Below are positions 1-5,591 of a DNA stretch of 5,703 nt, piece by piece. Both the position numbers and the translations under genes were made by a program. The stretch spans positions 1 through 5,703 of the forward strand of contig JAEENW010000185.1 in assembly GCA_016283945.1 (NCBI GenBank), given 5' to 3'. The notes under the pieces are model-generated. The model saw only the letters and a list, made by a program, of their open reading frames with translations, had not been told where the DNA came from and did no database searches. How positions within the stretch are numbered: the first letter of the stretch is position 1; each line of letters opens with the position of its first letter. Origin of the DNA: Bacillota bacterium (GTDB lineage Bacteria; Bacillota; Clostridia; Peptostreptococcales; Anaerovoracaceae).

Positions 1-2817
1 GACTATGCCCGGTTCCAGCCCCTCAAGATTCTCAGACCCCGGGCCGAGCGCGAACTTCATGAAGCTGACGCCGCGGCTGTTGCCGTGGCCTGCCATATCG
101 CCCTCGGCGGTCAGCTCTCCGGCCTCGGCGATGAGCTTGCCGCCGTTCACGGTAAGAGTGCCGCCTAAGATGATGCCGTTGGAGATGAACAAAGCGTCCG
201 CTGCTATGGAGGTGAGCTCTCCGTCTTCAAGGTCGATGTTTTTCATCGTCTGCACGCCCGTGCTGAACTGGCCTTCGCCCGCCTCAGCCGTTACGACCGC
301 GCCGTCGATGGTGATATCCCCCATAACCCCCAGAGCATAAGAGCTGCCGGTGGGATATCCATCGATGCCCGTGGCAGAGTCTTCGGCGCTGAAATTGATA
401 GTGGCGCCTTCTTTAAGGATCAGATCGCCTTCGGCGAAGAGTCCGAAGCTCGTCTCACCGTTCCCGCCGCCGCAGGCATTGAGGGTGCCCGCGCCGCTTA
501 TGGTCATGGTGCCTGCGCTGTTATTGCGGATCCCGCCGGTCTCCATACCGTAACTGCTGTTTTCAAAGCCGCGGACTTCGCCTCCCGTTACCGTCAGGAC
601 CGCTCCTTCGGCAAGCTCTATGGTCACGTCGAAATCATCGGGATCGGGCACTTCTTCGCCTATGACGACCAGTCCGACTCTATTGCCGAGGACGATACCG
701 GTCGATCTTATGTCGTCTTCATTCTCTTCCGTTATCGAGCAGTCGCCGCTGACGGAGATGGTGAAGTCTTCGCTTCCCATATACCTGACGCCTGTGGTGT
801 CATAGTTCTCGCGGGAAGTCGTTTTTATCGAAGCGTCCTCAAGATAGAGAGTATTGGTCTCGGGATCGTATGAAGCCTCGCCTTCCACGCCGTCGATCCC
901 GGACAGGTCTTCCGCGTTGAGGCTGGAGACCTGCGTGTTCGCTACCCACAGGGGGTAGAGGGTACCTGCGGCCTCGAGCCTGACGTAGGGCTTGCTCATG
1001 GAATAGTAGGAGTAATCAGGGTCGCTGATCAGGGTAAGATCTTCGACTTCTTCCGCGCTGTCCGGGTCCTGCCCTTCCATGAAGATGTTTTGGGCGCCCT
1101 GCATGACCAGTTCCATGCCGCCCAGACGCAGCGCGTAGTTTCCGCCGTCCTCGTTGCCGCCTGTCGCGAAGGCTTCGATGACGCCGCCGTTCTTTACGGT
1201 GATGCTGTCCCCGTAGCCCTGTATGCCGCGGGCCTCGACCGGATTGGTGACGCCGTCGGCTATGGTGAGCTCGTTGGTCACCCTCAGTGTCGCCCCGTCG
1301 ACGACGAGATCGTGGACCTCCATCGCCTCATAGTATATAGTATCGTTCCAGGAATTGCCTTGCGACTCCGGCGCGGAGTGCAGGTCCACTTCCGCCCCCC
1401 CGCAGATAATGAGCGTCTCACACCAGGAGGCTAAAGACATATAACCGCCGTTGACGTTAAGGGTGCCGGCGCCGCGGATCACCAGCTCCTGGCCCTGCAT
1501 CTCTATGCCCTTGCTGCTGTTGTTCCCAGGATCATTGCCGTTTATGGTGTTGGTCGTGCCTTCGGCAAGCTCTATGATCAGGTTGCCGTATATCATGAGC
1601 GGCTCGTTCATCCAGTAGGGATAAGCGCTATACTTCCCTTCGGGCATTCCCAGGGTCGCGCCGTTGAGAGTCAGGGTATATACGGTCTCGCCGTCGCCCT
1701 CGGCGCCGGTGAGCCACCAGTCTCCCTCAGCCGCACTTCCGCCCTCGGAATTGACGGTCTCTCCGGCAGCGGGAAGTATCGGGCAGTCCGCATACACATT
1801 CGTGCCTCCGTATTGCTCCACGTATAAGATCTGATCGTCCATAAAGCTCTGGGATACGAAGTAGTTGTTCTCTATCCCCAGTCTGAGGAGCTCCGAACCG
1901 CCGTAGGAAGTACCGTAGTACTCGAAGGCAAGAGCCAGGGCGCCGTCTTCGGCCTTGAGCTCTTCCAGGGGAGCTTCGACGACGTAGCACATGTGCTGCC
2001 AGTCATATTCCTCCGCGGAATCGGTGTATTCGAACCACCAGCGTCCATACTCGTTCTCTTCGGTGGTATGGACCTTGTAGACCTTCTCGCCTTCTCCGTC
2101 TTTCACGTGGACGGCGGCAAAGTCCTTGCCGTGGTCGAAGGTGTTGTCGAGGAAGGCCTCAAAGAATATATAGAGGGTCTCGCCGTCGTCGGCGGCGTAG
2201 ATGTCCATGGGGGCGTCGGGATGTCCGGACGCGGGATGGCACATCTCGCTGACCAGCATGTATCCTTCTCCCGGGACGGTAAGCTCATCCGCGGCGAAGC
2301 TTCCGGGATTCGAGCCCGGAACATAGGTGTAATACTCCCTCGAGGACACGGCCTCAAGGCCTTCGAGCGAGGGGAACTTGAAGGAATATTCCTCGCCCCT
2401 GAGCGCCTTCGGCGCTCTGGCCGCGATGACCAGCTCACCTCTCCCTGAGAGCGCGAAGTCCAAGACGTCTTCGACCTCGAGCAGGTCGTTGTCGGTCTTC
2501 GCCAGCTTTCTCTCAAAGCCTTCCGGGCAGGCCCCGTCCAGGGTCAGCCGGTCCAGATCCAGCTCATAGCACTCGCCCTTGACCACCCTCACGGCGGTCA
2601 CAGGCTCATCGATCTTTAACGTCTGCTCCGACACATCCTTTCCGAATTCCAGCGCGGCCAGGAACTCGAAGCCGCTGCCGTAGTCGGCGTAGACGCTCGC
2701 CGCCCCTTTGGGCCCGGTGACCGGAGCTTCGGCAGCGCCGGCCGCGAAGACTCCCGCGGGCAGCAGGCTCAGGCACAGTATCAGCGCCAGAGCCACATTG
2801 AAAATGCGTTTCTTCAT
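1..2817 (-). CDS. Large secreted beta-helix-type, probably carbohydrate-binding protein (3' end beyond window)
   Basis: The minus-strand frame is open from ATG at 2817 to the left edge (939 codons, no stop), so the C-terminus is missing. The start is set by GGGAGG seven bases upstream. Residues 1-25 are a Sec signal peptide: MKKR, a hydrophobic stretch (VALALILCLSLLPAG), probable cleavage after VFA. No lipobox precedes Cys15. Residues about 35-330 are beta-rich. Within them, 192-283 (MCHPASGHPD, then LYIFFEAFLDN, then EYGRWWFEY) resembles a CBM9/DOMON-like sugar-binding sandwich, a weak inference. From about 340 onward the chain consists of short beta-coil repeats (LIIELAEG, IRGAGTLNVNGG, LILKEGATINF), as in Firmicutes secreted proteins annotated as carbohydrate-binding (Cthe_2159-like). 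Two modules are visible: 'YTLTLNGATL' near 382 and 'YPLWVANTQV' (from 621) with 'NTLYLEDASI' near 657. The protein is acidic, as exported proteins often are. No catalytic site is recognisable. An anchor such as SLH or a sortase motif could lie in the missing part. It is divergent from an HTH regulator that probably controls it. Confidence 0.9.
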   Translation of the reverse strand, partial: MKKRIFNVALALILCLSLLPAGVFAAGAAEAPVTGPKGAASVYADYGSGFEFLAALEFGKDVSEQTLKIDEPVTAVRVVKGECYELDLDRLTLDGACPEGFERKLAKTDNDLLEVEDVLDFALSGRGELVIAARAPKALRGEEYSFKFPSLEGLEAVSSREYYTYVPGSNPGSFAADELTVPGEGYMLVSEMCHPASGHPDAPMDIYAADDGETLYIFFEAFLDNTFDHGKDFAAVHVKDGEGEKVYKVHTTEENEYGRWWFEYTDSAEEYDWQHMCYVVEAPLEELKAEDGALALAFEYYGTSYGGSELLRLGIENNYFVSQSFMDDQILYVEQYGGTNVYADCPILPAAGETVNSEGGSAAEGDWWLTGAEGDGETVYTLTLNGATLGMPEGKYSAYPYWMNEPLMIYGNLIIELAEGTTNTINGNDPGNNSSKGIEMQGQELVIRGAGTLNVNGGYMSLASWCETLIICGGAEVDLHSAPESQGNSWNDTIYYEAMEVHDLVVDGATLRVTNELTIADGVTNPVEARGIQGYGDSITVKNGGVIEAFATGGNEDGGNYALRLGGMELVMQGAQNIFMEGQDPDSAEEVEDLTLISDPDYSYYSMSKPYVRLEAAGTLYPLWVANTQVSSLNAEDLSGIDGVEGEASYDPETNTLYLEDASIKTTSRENYDTTGVRYMGSEDFTISVSGDCSITEENEDDIRSTGIVLGNRVGLVVIGEEVPDPDDFDVTIELAEGAVLTVTGGEVRGFENSSYGMETGGIRNNSAGTMTISGAGTLNACGGGNGETSFGLFAEGDLILKEGATINFSAEDSATGIDGYPTGSSYALGVMGDITIDGAVVTAEAGEGQFSTGVQTMKNIDLEDGELTSIAADALFISNGIILGGTLTVNGGKLIAEAGELTAEGDMAGHGNSRGVSFMKFALGPGSENLEGLEPGIV
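605..1576 (-). repeat. Internal duplication of the beta-helix module
   Basis: Two copies of a related module lie inside the secreted protein. In protein terms 'IIELAEG' (residues 414-420) matches 'TIELAEG' (732-738), and 'GAGTLNVNGG' (from 449) matches 'GAGTLNACGG' (from 775). The offsets are 318 and 326 residues. At the DNA level an 18-base stretch, ccttcggcaagctctatg, is identical at 605-622 and 1559-1576. The rest has diverged, so this is an old duplication or repeated use of one fold unit. Copy boundaries are approximate: about residues 340-615 and 618 to beyond 900. Confidence 0.6.
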
Positions 2818-2824
2818 GACATGA

Positions 2825-2830
2825 CCTCCC
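2825..2830 (-). promoter_or_regulatory. Ribosome binding site of the secreted-protein gene
   Basis: The minus strand reads GGGAGG followed by seven bases and then ATG at 2817. This is near-consensus and fixes the start. Another ATG lies only two bases from this site at 2822-2820 and opens a two-codon frame (ATG TCA TGA) overlapping the true start. It is too close to the site to be used efficiently. Confidence 0.8.
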
Positions 2831-2847
2831 AAAATGAAAAATTGACC

Positions 2848-2892
2848 GGCCTGAAGGCCCCTCCGGATCCGAAGACCGGGGACGATCCGTCC
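2848..2892 (-). promoter_or_regulatory. Structured 5' leader with three hairpins, one with a UUCG tetraloop
   Basis: If transcription starts near 2928, the leader of the secreted-protein mRNA is about 110 nt. In RNA order it can form: GGACG-GAU-CGUCC (2892-2880); CCGGUC-UUCG-GA(U)CCGG (2879-2863), a six-pair stem with one bulged U and an unusually stable cUUCGg loop; and GGCC-UUCA-GGCC (2859-2848). The last is followed by AAUUUUUCAUUUU and then the Shine-Dalgarno. The U-run gives the third hairpin a weak terminator-like look, so attenuation is possible. mRNA stabilisation or simple structure are equally likely. It matches no riboswitch class I recognise. Confidence 0.4.
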
Positions 2893-2934
2893 TGCTTCTT
2901 CTCGCTTCCGCGAATAAAATATGTATTATAAGAT

Positions 2935-2964
2935 ATTATACCAACACAGGTGCGTATCTCTCAA
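2935..2964 (-). promoter_or_regulatory. Sigma-A promoter of the secreted-protein gene
   Basis: On the minus strand, TTGAGA (2964-2959), an 18-base spacer and a perfect TATAAT (2940-2935) preceded by TGG form an extended -10 promoter. Start of transcription is expected near 2928. A second TATAAT lies ten bases downstream (2930-2925) but has no good -35 at the right distance. It may give a secondary start. The -35 hexamer abuts the palindrome that begins at 2966. Confidence 0.75.
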
Positions 2965-2965
2965 T

Positions 2966-3004
2966 AATGGATAACTTTCTTTCATTGCAAAAAAGTTTTC
3001 CATT
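2966..3004. promoter_or_regulatory. 39-bp near-perfect palindrome, probable operator between divergent promoters
   Basis: The dyad is centred on base 2985. Sixteen of the 19 base pairs from 2966/3004 inward to 2984/2986 are complementary. The main arms are ATGGATAACTTT (2967-2978) and AAAGTTTTCCAT (2992-3003), with a single mismatch at 2972/2998. It lies outside both predicted transcripts, so it is unlikely to act as an RNA hairpin. It begins one base from the -35 of the minus-strand promoter and covers the -35 and most of the spacer of the plus-strand promoter. The natural inference is a binding site for the adjacent HTH regulator, which would repress its own gene and could activate or repress the divergent one. 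Confidence 0.65.
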
Positions 3005-3013
3005 TGATATATT
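2985..3013 (+). promoter_or_regulatory. Sigma-A promoter of the HTH regulator gene
   Basis: TTGCAA (2985-2990), a 17-base spacer and TATATT (3008-3013), preceded by TGA as an extended -10. Transcription should start near 3020, giving a leader of under 20 nt. This rules out translation from the TTG at 3004, which lies in the promoter. The -35 and spacer are inside the palindrome, so a bound protein would block RNA polymerase. Confidence 0.7.
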
Positions 3014-3022
3014 GGTCTCAAA

Positions 3023-3028
3023 GGGAGG
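3023..3028 (+). promoter_or_regulatory. Ribosome binding site deciding the regulator start
   Basis: GGGAGG lies eight bases before ATG 3037. It supports that ATG over the in-frame TTG at 3004, which has no such site and overlaps the -10 element. It is the same hexamer as used by the divergent gene. Confidence 0.8.
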
Positions 3029-3036
3029 ACGGCGGC

Positions 3037-4857
3037 ATGCTTTCGGAAAGGATAAACGCGCTCTACGCGCTGCTCAAATGCAACAACACCGATATCGCCC
3101 GTTTCGCAGGCTGCTCTACCGGCAATATATCGAGGCTAAAGACCGGCAACAGGGTCCCCGCGCCCGGCAGCCGCAGTATCGCGGTCTTCGCCGAGGGGGT
3201 CTACGGCTACTCGGACTACGAGAACATGCTCCCGGCCCTGCGAAAGCTCTGCAGGGCGCCGGGCGAATCGAGGGAAGAACTGATACCGGCGCTGAAGACC
3301 TGGCTCTACGGGAGCGAAGAGGTCGCGATCCCCGAGGACGCGGCCGAGCCCAGGACCAGGCGGGCGAAGAAGATACGCGTAAAGACCTTCGGCGAGAAGC
3401 TGGACAAGGCCATGCAGCTGCTCGAGCTTTCCAATGCCCAGCTGGCGTCGCTGCTCAATATCGATGTGTCCCTGATCAGCCGCTACCGCAGGGGCATTTA
3501 TTCGCCCCTGGGGAACGAGAGACTGTCCGAAAAGCTGGCCGACGTGCTGAGGGACCGCGCCGAGAAGAGCGAAAAGACGGAGGAGCTCGCTTCTCTTTGC
3601 GGAGCCTCCGCCGGCGGACTTGACAGCGCCTCCCTTTCCACCTGGCTCTATGACACGGAGGGGGAAGACTCCCCGCAGATCGCGAAGAAGCTGCTGGGAT
3701 CCCTTGATTCCTTCAGCCCCCGCAGGACGCAGATACACGCCGCGCCCGACATCCCCGCCATAGAAAAAGCTCCCCGCTACTGGGGGAGCGAAGGCCTGAG
3801 GAACGCCGTGGTCCGTTTTCTCTCGGACGCCGCGGAGGAAGGCGGGGAGCTGCTGCTTTACTCGGACGAGCCCATGGACTGGATGACTCAGGACAGGAGC
3901 TTCTTCGCCCTCTGGGCCTCGCTGATGATGAGATGCGTCCGAAACGGGGTGAAGATCAGGATCATACACAACGTCGACCGCCGGGCCGAGGAGATGATAG
4001 ACGCGGTCAGGGGCTGGTTCCCCCTGTATATCTCGGGGATGATAGAGCCCTTCGTGTTCACAGGCACGAGGCACGCCCGCTTCTCGCACACTGTCTTCCT
4101 GCATTCGGGCAGGGCCTGCGTACACGGCTTCTTCCCTGTGGGGGAAAAGGACCGCTGGTACGATTATCTGACGGGGCCGGAGGAGCTCGCGACCGTCGGC
4201 CGGGGCTTTGACGCCATGCTCTCGGAGGCCTCGCCCTTCCTCAGGACCTATACGCCCGAAACGGCTGCGGAATACCGCGCCTTCGTTTCCGCCGCCCCTG
4301 ACGAGAGGAGCTTCCTGCTCAGCGCCCTCCCCGCCGCCGCGATGCCCGAAGAACTGTTCAGGCGCGTGCTGTCGCGTTCCGGGGCGGACGAGGAACGCAA
4401 AGAAAGAGCGCTGGTCGCCCACCGCAGGCTCCGCGGGCGCTTCCTCGAAGACCTGAGGGAAAGAGGCGTCGATATGATACTATGCGCCGGTCTCGCGGAC
4501 CGCGGAGCCGACATGACGGTCGATCTCTCGTTGGACCTTACCGGCATCTCCGCCGTCTGCGCTCCCGATGAATACAAGGAGGCCGTCTCGGAGATTGCCA
4601 GGCTCGTCGGGAGCGAGAAGAACTTCCACCTGACGCTGCTGCCGGACTTCCCCTTCAGAGACATCCAGATCGTGACCTTCAAAGACGCCGTCTCGGTCCT
4701 GCGCCGCCAGGAGCCCTGCGCCGCCTTCGTGTTCCTGAACCCGGTCCTGACCGACGCGGTCTCGGCCTACCTCGCCTCGCTGCGGGGGAATTACGCCCAG
4801 GACCGCAGGGAAGTGATCGAAAGGCTGAGGGAACTGGCGCGGCAGGCGGGAAGATGA
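3037..4857 (+). CDS. One-component transcriptional regulator with two tandem HTH units and a large unassigned C-terminal domain
   Basis: This encodes 606 residues, a predicted cytoplasmic DNA-binding protein with no signal peptide or membrane segment. HTH 1 lies at about 3-40 (IARFAGCSTGNISRLKTG, XRE/Cro-like). HTH 2 lies at about 117-157 (LASLLNIDVSLISRYRRG). Each is followed by the same motif, TWLYGSE (88-94) and TWLYDTE (202-208), so a unit of about 115 residues is duplicated. The linker near 98-116 is basic (RTRRAKKIRVK). From Tyr248 (YWGSEGLRNAVVRFL) to the end is a large region with RIIHNVDRR (308-316), WFPLYISGMIEPF (327-339), and NFHLTLLPDFPFRDIQIV (529-546). I recall similar C-terminal regions in uncharacterised HTH proteins of gut Clostridia but cannot name a Pfam family. 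They presumably sense a ligand or mediate oligomerisation. No HKD phospholipase motif, kinase or receiver signature is seen. The gene is monocistronic: it has its own promoter and a terminator 64 bases after the stop. It is divergent from the secreted-protein gene, which it probably controls. Confidence 0.9.
   Translation: MLSERINALYALLKCNNTDIARFAGCSTGNISRLKTGNRVPAPGSRSIAVFAEGVYGYSDYENMLPALRKLCRAPGESREELIPALKTWLYGSEEVAIPEDAAEPRTRRAKKIRVKTFGEKLDKAMQLLELSNAQLASLLNIDVSLISRYRRGIYSPLGNERLSEKLADVLRDRAEKSEKTEELASLCGASAGGLDSASLSTWLYDTEGEDSPQIAKKLLGSLDSFSPRRTQIHAAPDIPAIEKAPRYWGSEGLRNAVVRFLSDAAEEGGELLLYSDEPMDWMTQDRSFFALWASLMMRCVRNGVKIRIIHNVDRRAEEMIDAVRGWFPLYISGMIEPFVFTGTRHARFSHTVFLHSGRACVHGFFPVGEKDRWYDYLTGPEELATVGRGFDAMLSEASPFLRTYTPETAAEYRAFVSAAPDERSFLLSALPAAAMPEELFRRVLSRSGADEERKERALVAHRRLRGRFLEDLRERGVDMILCAGLADRGADMTVDLSLDLTGISAVCAPDEYKEAVSEIARLVGSEKNFHLTLLPDFPFRDIQIVTFKDAVSVLRRQEPCAAFVFLNPVLTDAVSAYLASLRGNYAQDRREVIERLRELARQAGR
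3055..3660 (+). repeat. Tandem duplication of the HTH-TWLY unit inside the regulator
   Basis: Residues about 7-94 and 122-208 are two copies of one unit. The Ile20-Ala21 pair of HTH 1 aligns with Leu136-Ala137 of HTH 2 (offset 116), and the TWLY motifs at 88 and 202 are offset by 114. The DNA keeps acctggctcta identical at 3298-3308 and 3640-3650, and otherwise the copies have diverged strongly. One monomer could therefore contact two half-sites, or one copy may have lost DNA binding. Confidence 0.55.
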
Positions 4858-4920
4858 GTTGAGCGGCCTTCGTTTCGAGACCTCACGCTGGCTCCTGAGG
4901 ACCCTTAAGAGATATAAAGA

Positions 4921-4949
4921 AAAAGCGGAGGCCTTACGCTTCCGCTTTT
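4921..4949. terminator. Bidirectional intrinsic terminator between convergent genes
   Basis: AAAAGCGGA (4921-4929) pairs perfectly with TCCGCTTTT (4941-4949) across an 11-base loop. On the plus strand the 3' arm ends in four T with a further ATGATCTTT. On the minus strand the tract is longer (CCGCTTTTTCTTTATAT). It would end the regulator transcript and, better, any minus-strand transcript arriving from 5063-5518. A weaker dyad with no T-run, CCTCA/TGAGG at 4881-4900, precedes it. Confidence 0.75.
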
Positions 4950-4950
4950 A

Positions 4951-5064
4951 TGATCTTTAAGAACTTTGCGTTTTTCGCTCTGATCTTATGGGCTTTGCGA
5001 ACTGCGCGTACTTTGTTCTGATCTTATGATCTTTGCGAACCGCGCGTTTTTCGCCGCGCTGTTC
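4951..5064. repeat. Three degenerate direct repeats in the convergent intergenic region
   Basis: Units begin with TGATCTT at 4951, 4981 and 5019 and each contains TTTGCG. Units 2 and 3 match at 26 of 29 bases (4981-5009 against 5019-5047). Unit 1 is shorter and lacks GAAC-GCGCG. The third also holds a small GCGCG/CGCGC dyad (5042-5059). On the minus strand each unit could encode a similar peptide (AKNARFAKIIRSE, AKYAQFAKPIRSE, AKNAKFLKIIKAE), but the units are offset by 38 and 29 bases, so they are in three different frames. The last runs into TAA inside the terminator loop. No gene is supported here. Confidence 0.55.
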
Positions 5065-5518
5065 AGGCCCGCGGACCTGCTTCCGCCCGCGCGAGGGCCA
5101 TGTCCATCAGCTCCCTTTCGCTCTCGATCTCGGAGGCCGCCGGATACGTGAGAGCGACCTTCTCGAACCTCCGCCTTATCTCCTCCGCTTTCTTTCCGTC
5201 GCCGTCCTTGAGCAGGGCGAGCGCGTAGCGGGTCCTTAGGACAGAGGGAAGATCCTTCATCTTTTTTAAGAACGCCGCGGCCTGACCGCCGCTCACGGGC
5301 GATACGTCGGCGTCCCTTCCGCTCTCGAGCGCGCGGCAGAACACCAGGTCGGCGGCCGCCAGATGCTTGTAGACGCCCGCGGCCCCGCATCCATCCGCGA
5401 GGAGCAGCTCCGCCAGCCGCGTGGGGACCGGTATGCGGTCATTTCGCGGCCCAAAGAGAGATGAGCTGACGTTTCCCGTGACGCCGCAAAACAGGCATGC
5501 GGTCGTTCTTAAAGACAA
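5063..5518 (-). CDS. Hypothetical protein, possibly the 3' remnant of a larger gene
   Basis: The open frame is 151 codons and ends at TGA 5065-5063. Codon third positions are strongly G/C through the C-terminal two-thirds, so that part looks like real coding sequence. The start is poor: the first possible codon is TTG at 5518, the last bases of the upstream terminator hairpin, with no Shine-Dalgarno. No ATG occurs before the Met in KKMKDLP, and the frame is closed by TAG at 5548-5546. The first 45 residues use more codons atypical of the window (TTA, AGA, CGA, TCT). The C-terminal half is helical and TPR-like (LRTRYALALLKDGDGKKAEE, RRRFEKVALTYP, EIESERELMDMALARAEA). It reminds me of the C-terminal tails of membrane-bound metallopeptidase-like proteins in Clostridia, a recollection only. 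There is no membrane segment. Two Cys near the start (CLFC) are not a complete metal site. It is either a small cytoplasmic protein or a 5'-truncated pseudogene. Confidence 0.5.
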   Translation of the reverse strand: MSLRTTACLFCGVTGNVSSSLFGPRNDRIPVPTRLAELLLADGCGAAGVYKHLAAADLVFCRALESGRDADVSPVSGGQAAAFLKKMKDLPSVLRTRYALALLKDGDGKKAEEIRRRFEKVALTYPAASEIESERELMDMALARAEAGPRA

Positions 5519-5547
5519 GCCCCGGAGGGAAAGGTCCGACCGGGGCT
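5518..5547 (-). terminator. Intrinsic terminator of the SLH-protein gene
   Basis: On the minus strand AGCCCCGG (5547-5540) pairs perfectly with CCGGGGCT (5525-5518) across a 14-base loop, followed by TGTCTTT. The hairpin lies 34 bases after the TAA of the SLH gene. The stem is strong but the T-run is interrupted by G and C. It would separate the SLH transcript from the 5063-5518 frame, whose proposed start is at its foot. Confidence 0.65.
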
Positions 5548-5562
5548 ATGACACTTTATAAT

Positions 5563-5591
5563 ATTTTACTGTTTTACCGTTTATTTTGCAA
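5563..5591 (-). promoter_or_regulatory. Possible weak promoter toward 5063-5518
   Basis: TTGCAA (5591-5586), a 17-base spacer and TAAAAT (5568-5563) read toward the downstream minus-strand frame; a TATTAT follows at 5563-5558. The -35 lies within the last codons of the SLH gene, and the transcript would immediately meet the 5547-5518 hairpin. The A/T-rich sequence here makes chance matches likely. Confidence 0.2.

Noticed and set aside
5..805. Plus-strand open frames opposite the secreted-protein gene
   Set aside because: They are short, serine/proline-rich and lack ribosome sites. The minus strand is open without interruption for 939 codons with a signal peptide, so these are antisense shadows.
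2814..2822. Two-codon upstream frame ATG TCA TGA overlapping the secreted-protein start
   Set aside because: Its ATG is only two bases from the Shine-Dalgarno, too close for initiation, so it is probably chance.
2861..2892. Operator-like dyads around CGGATCCG and GGACGATCCGTCC downstream of the minus-strand promoter
   Set aside because: They lie within the transcribed leader and fold better as RNA hairpins. They are described as leader structure rather than as protein-binding sites.
3004..3036. TTG at 3004 as an upstream start of the regulator
   Set aside because: It overlaps the promoter -10 region, would precede the expected transcription start and has no ribosome site. ATG 3037 has GGGAGG at eight bases.
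3961..3987. Phospholipase-D-type HKD motif in the regulator C-terminal region
   Set aside because: IIHNVDRR has a His and an Asp, but the H-x-K spacing and Lys are absent and no second motif is seen.
3136..4422. Long minus-strand frame of 428 codons opposite the regulator
   Set aside because: It follows from the GC-rich codon pattern of the plus-strand gene. The plus frame has clear HTH motifs, a promoter and a ribosome site, and the minus frame has none.
4951..5064. CRISPR-like array
   Set aside because: There are only three diverged units of unequal length, no regular spacers and no cas genes in the window.
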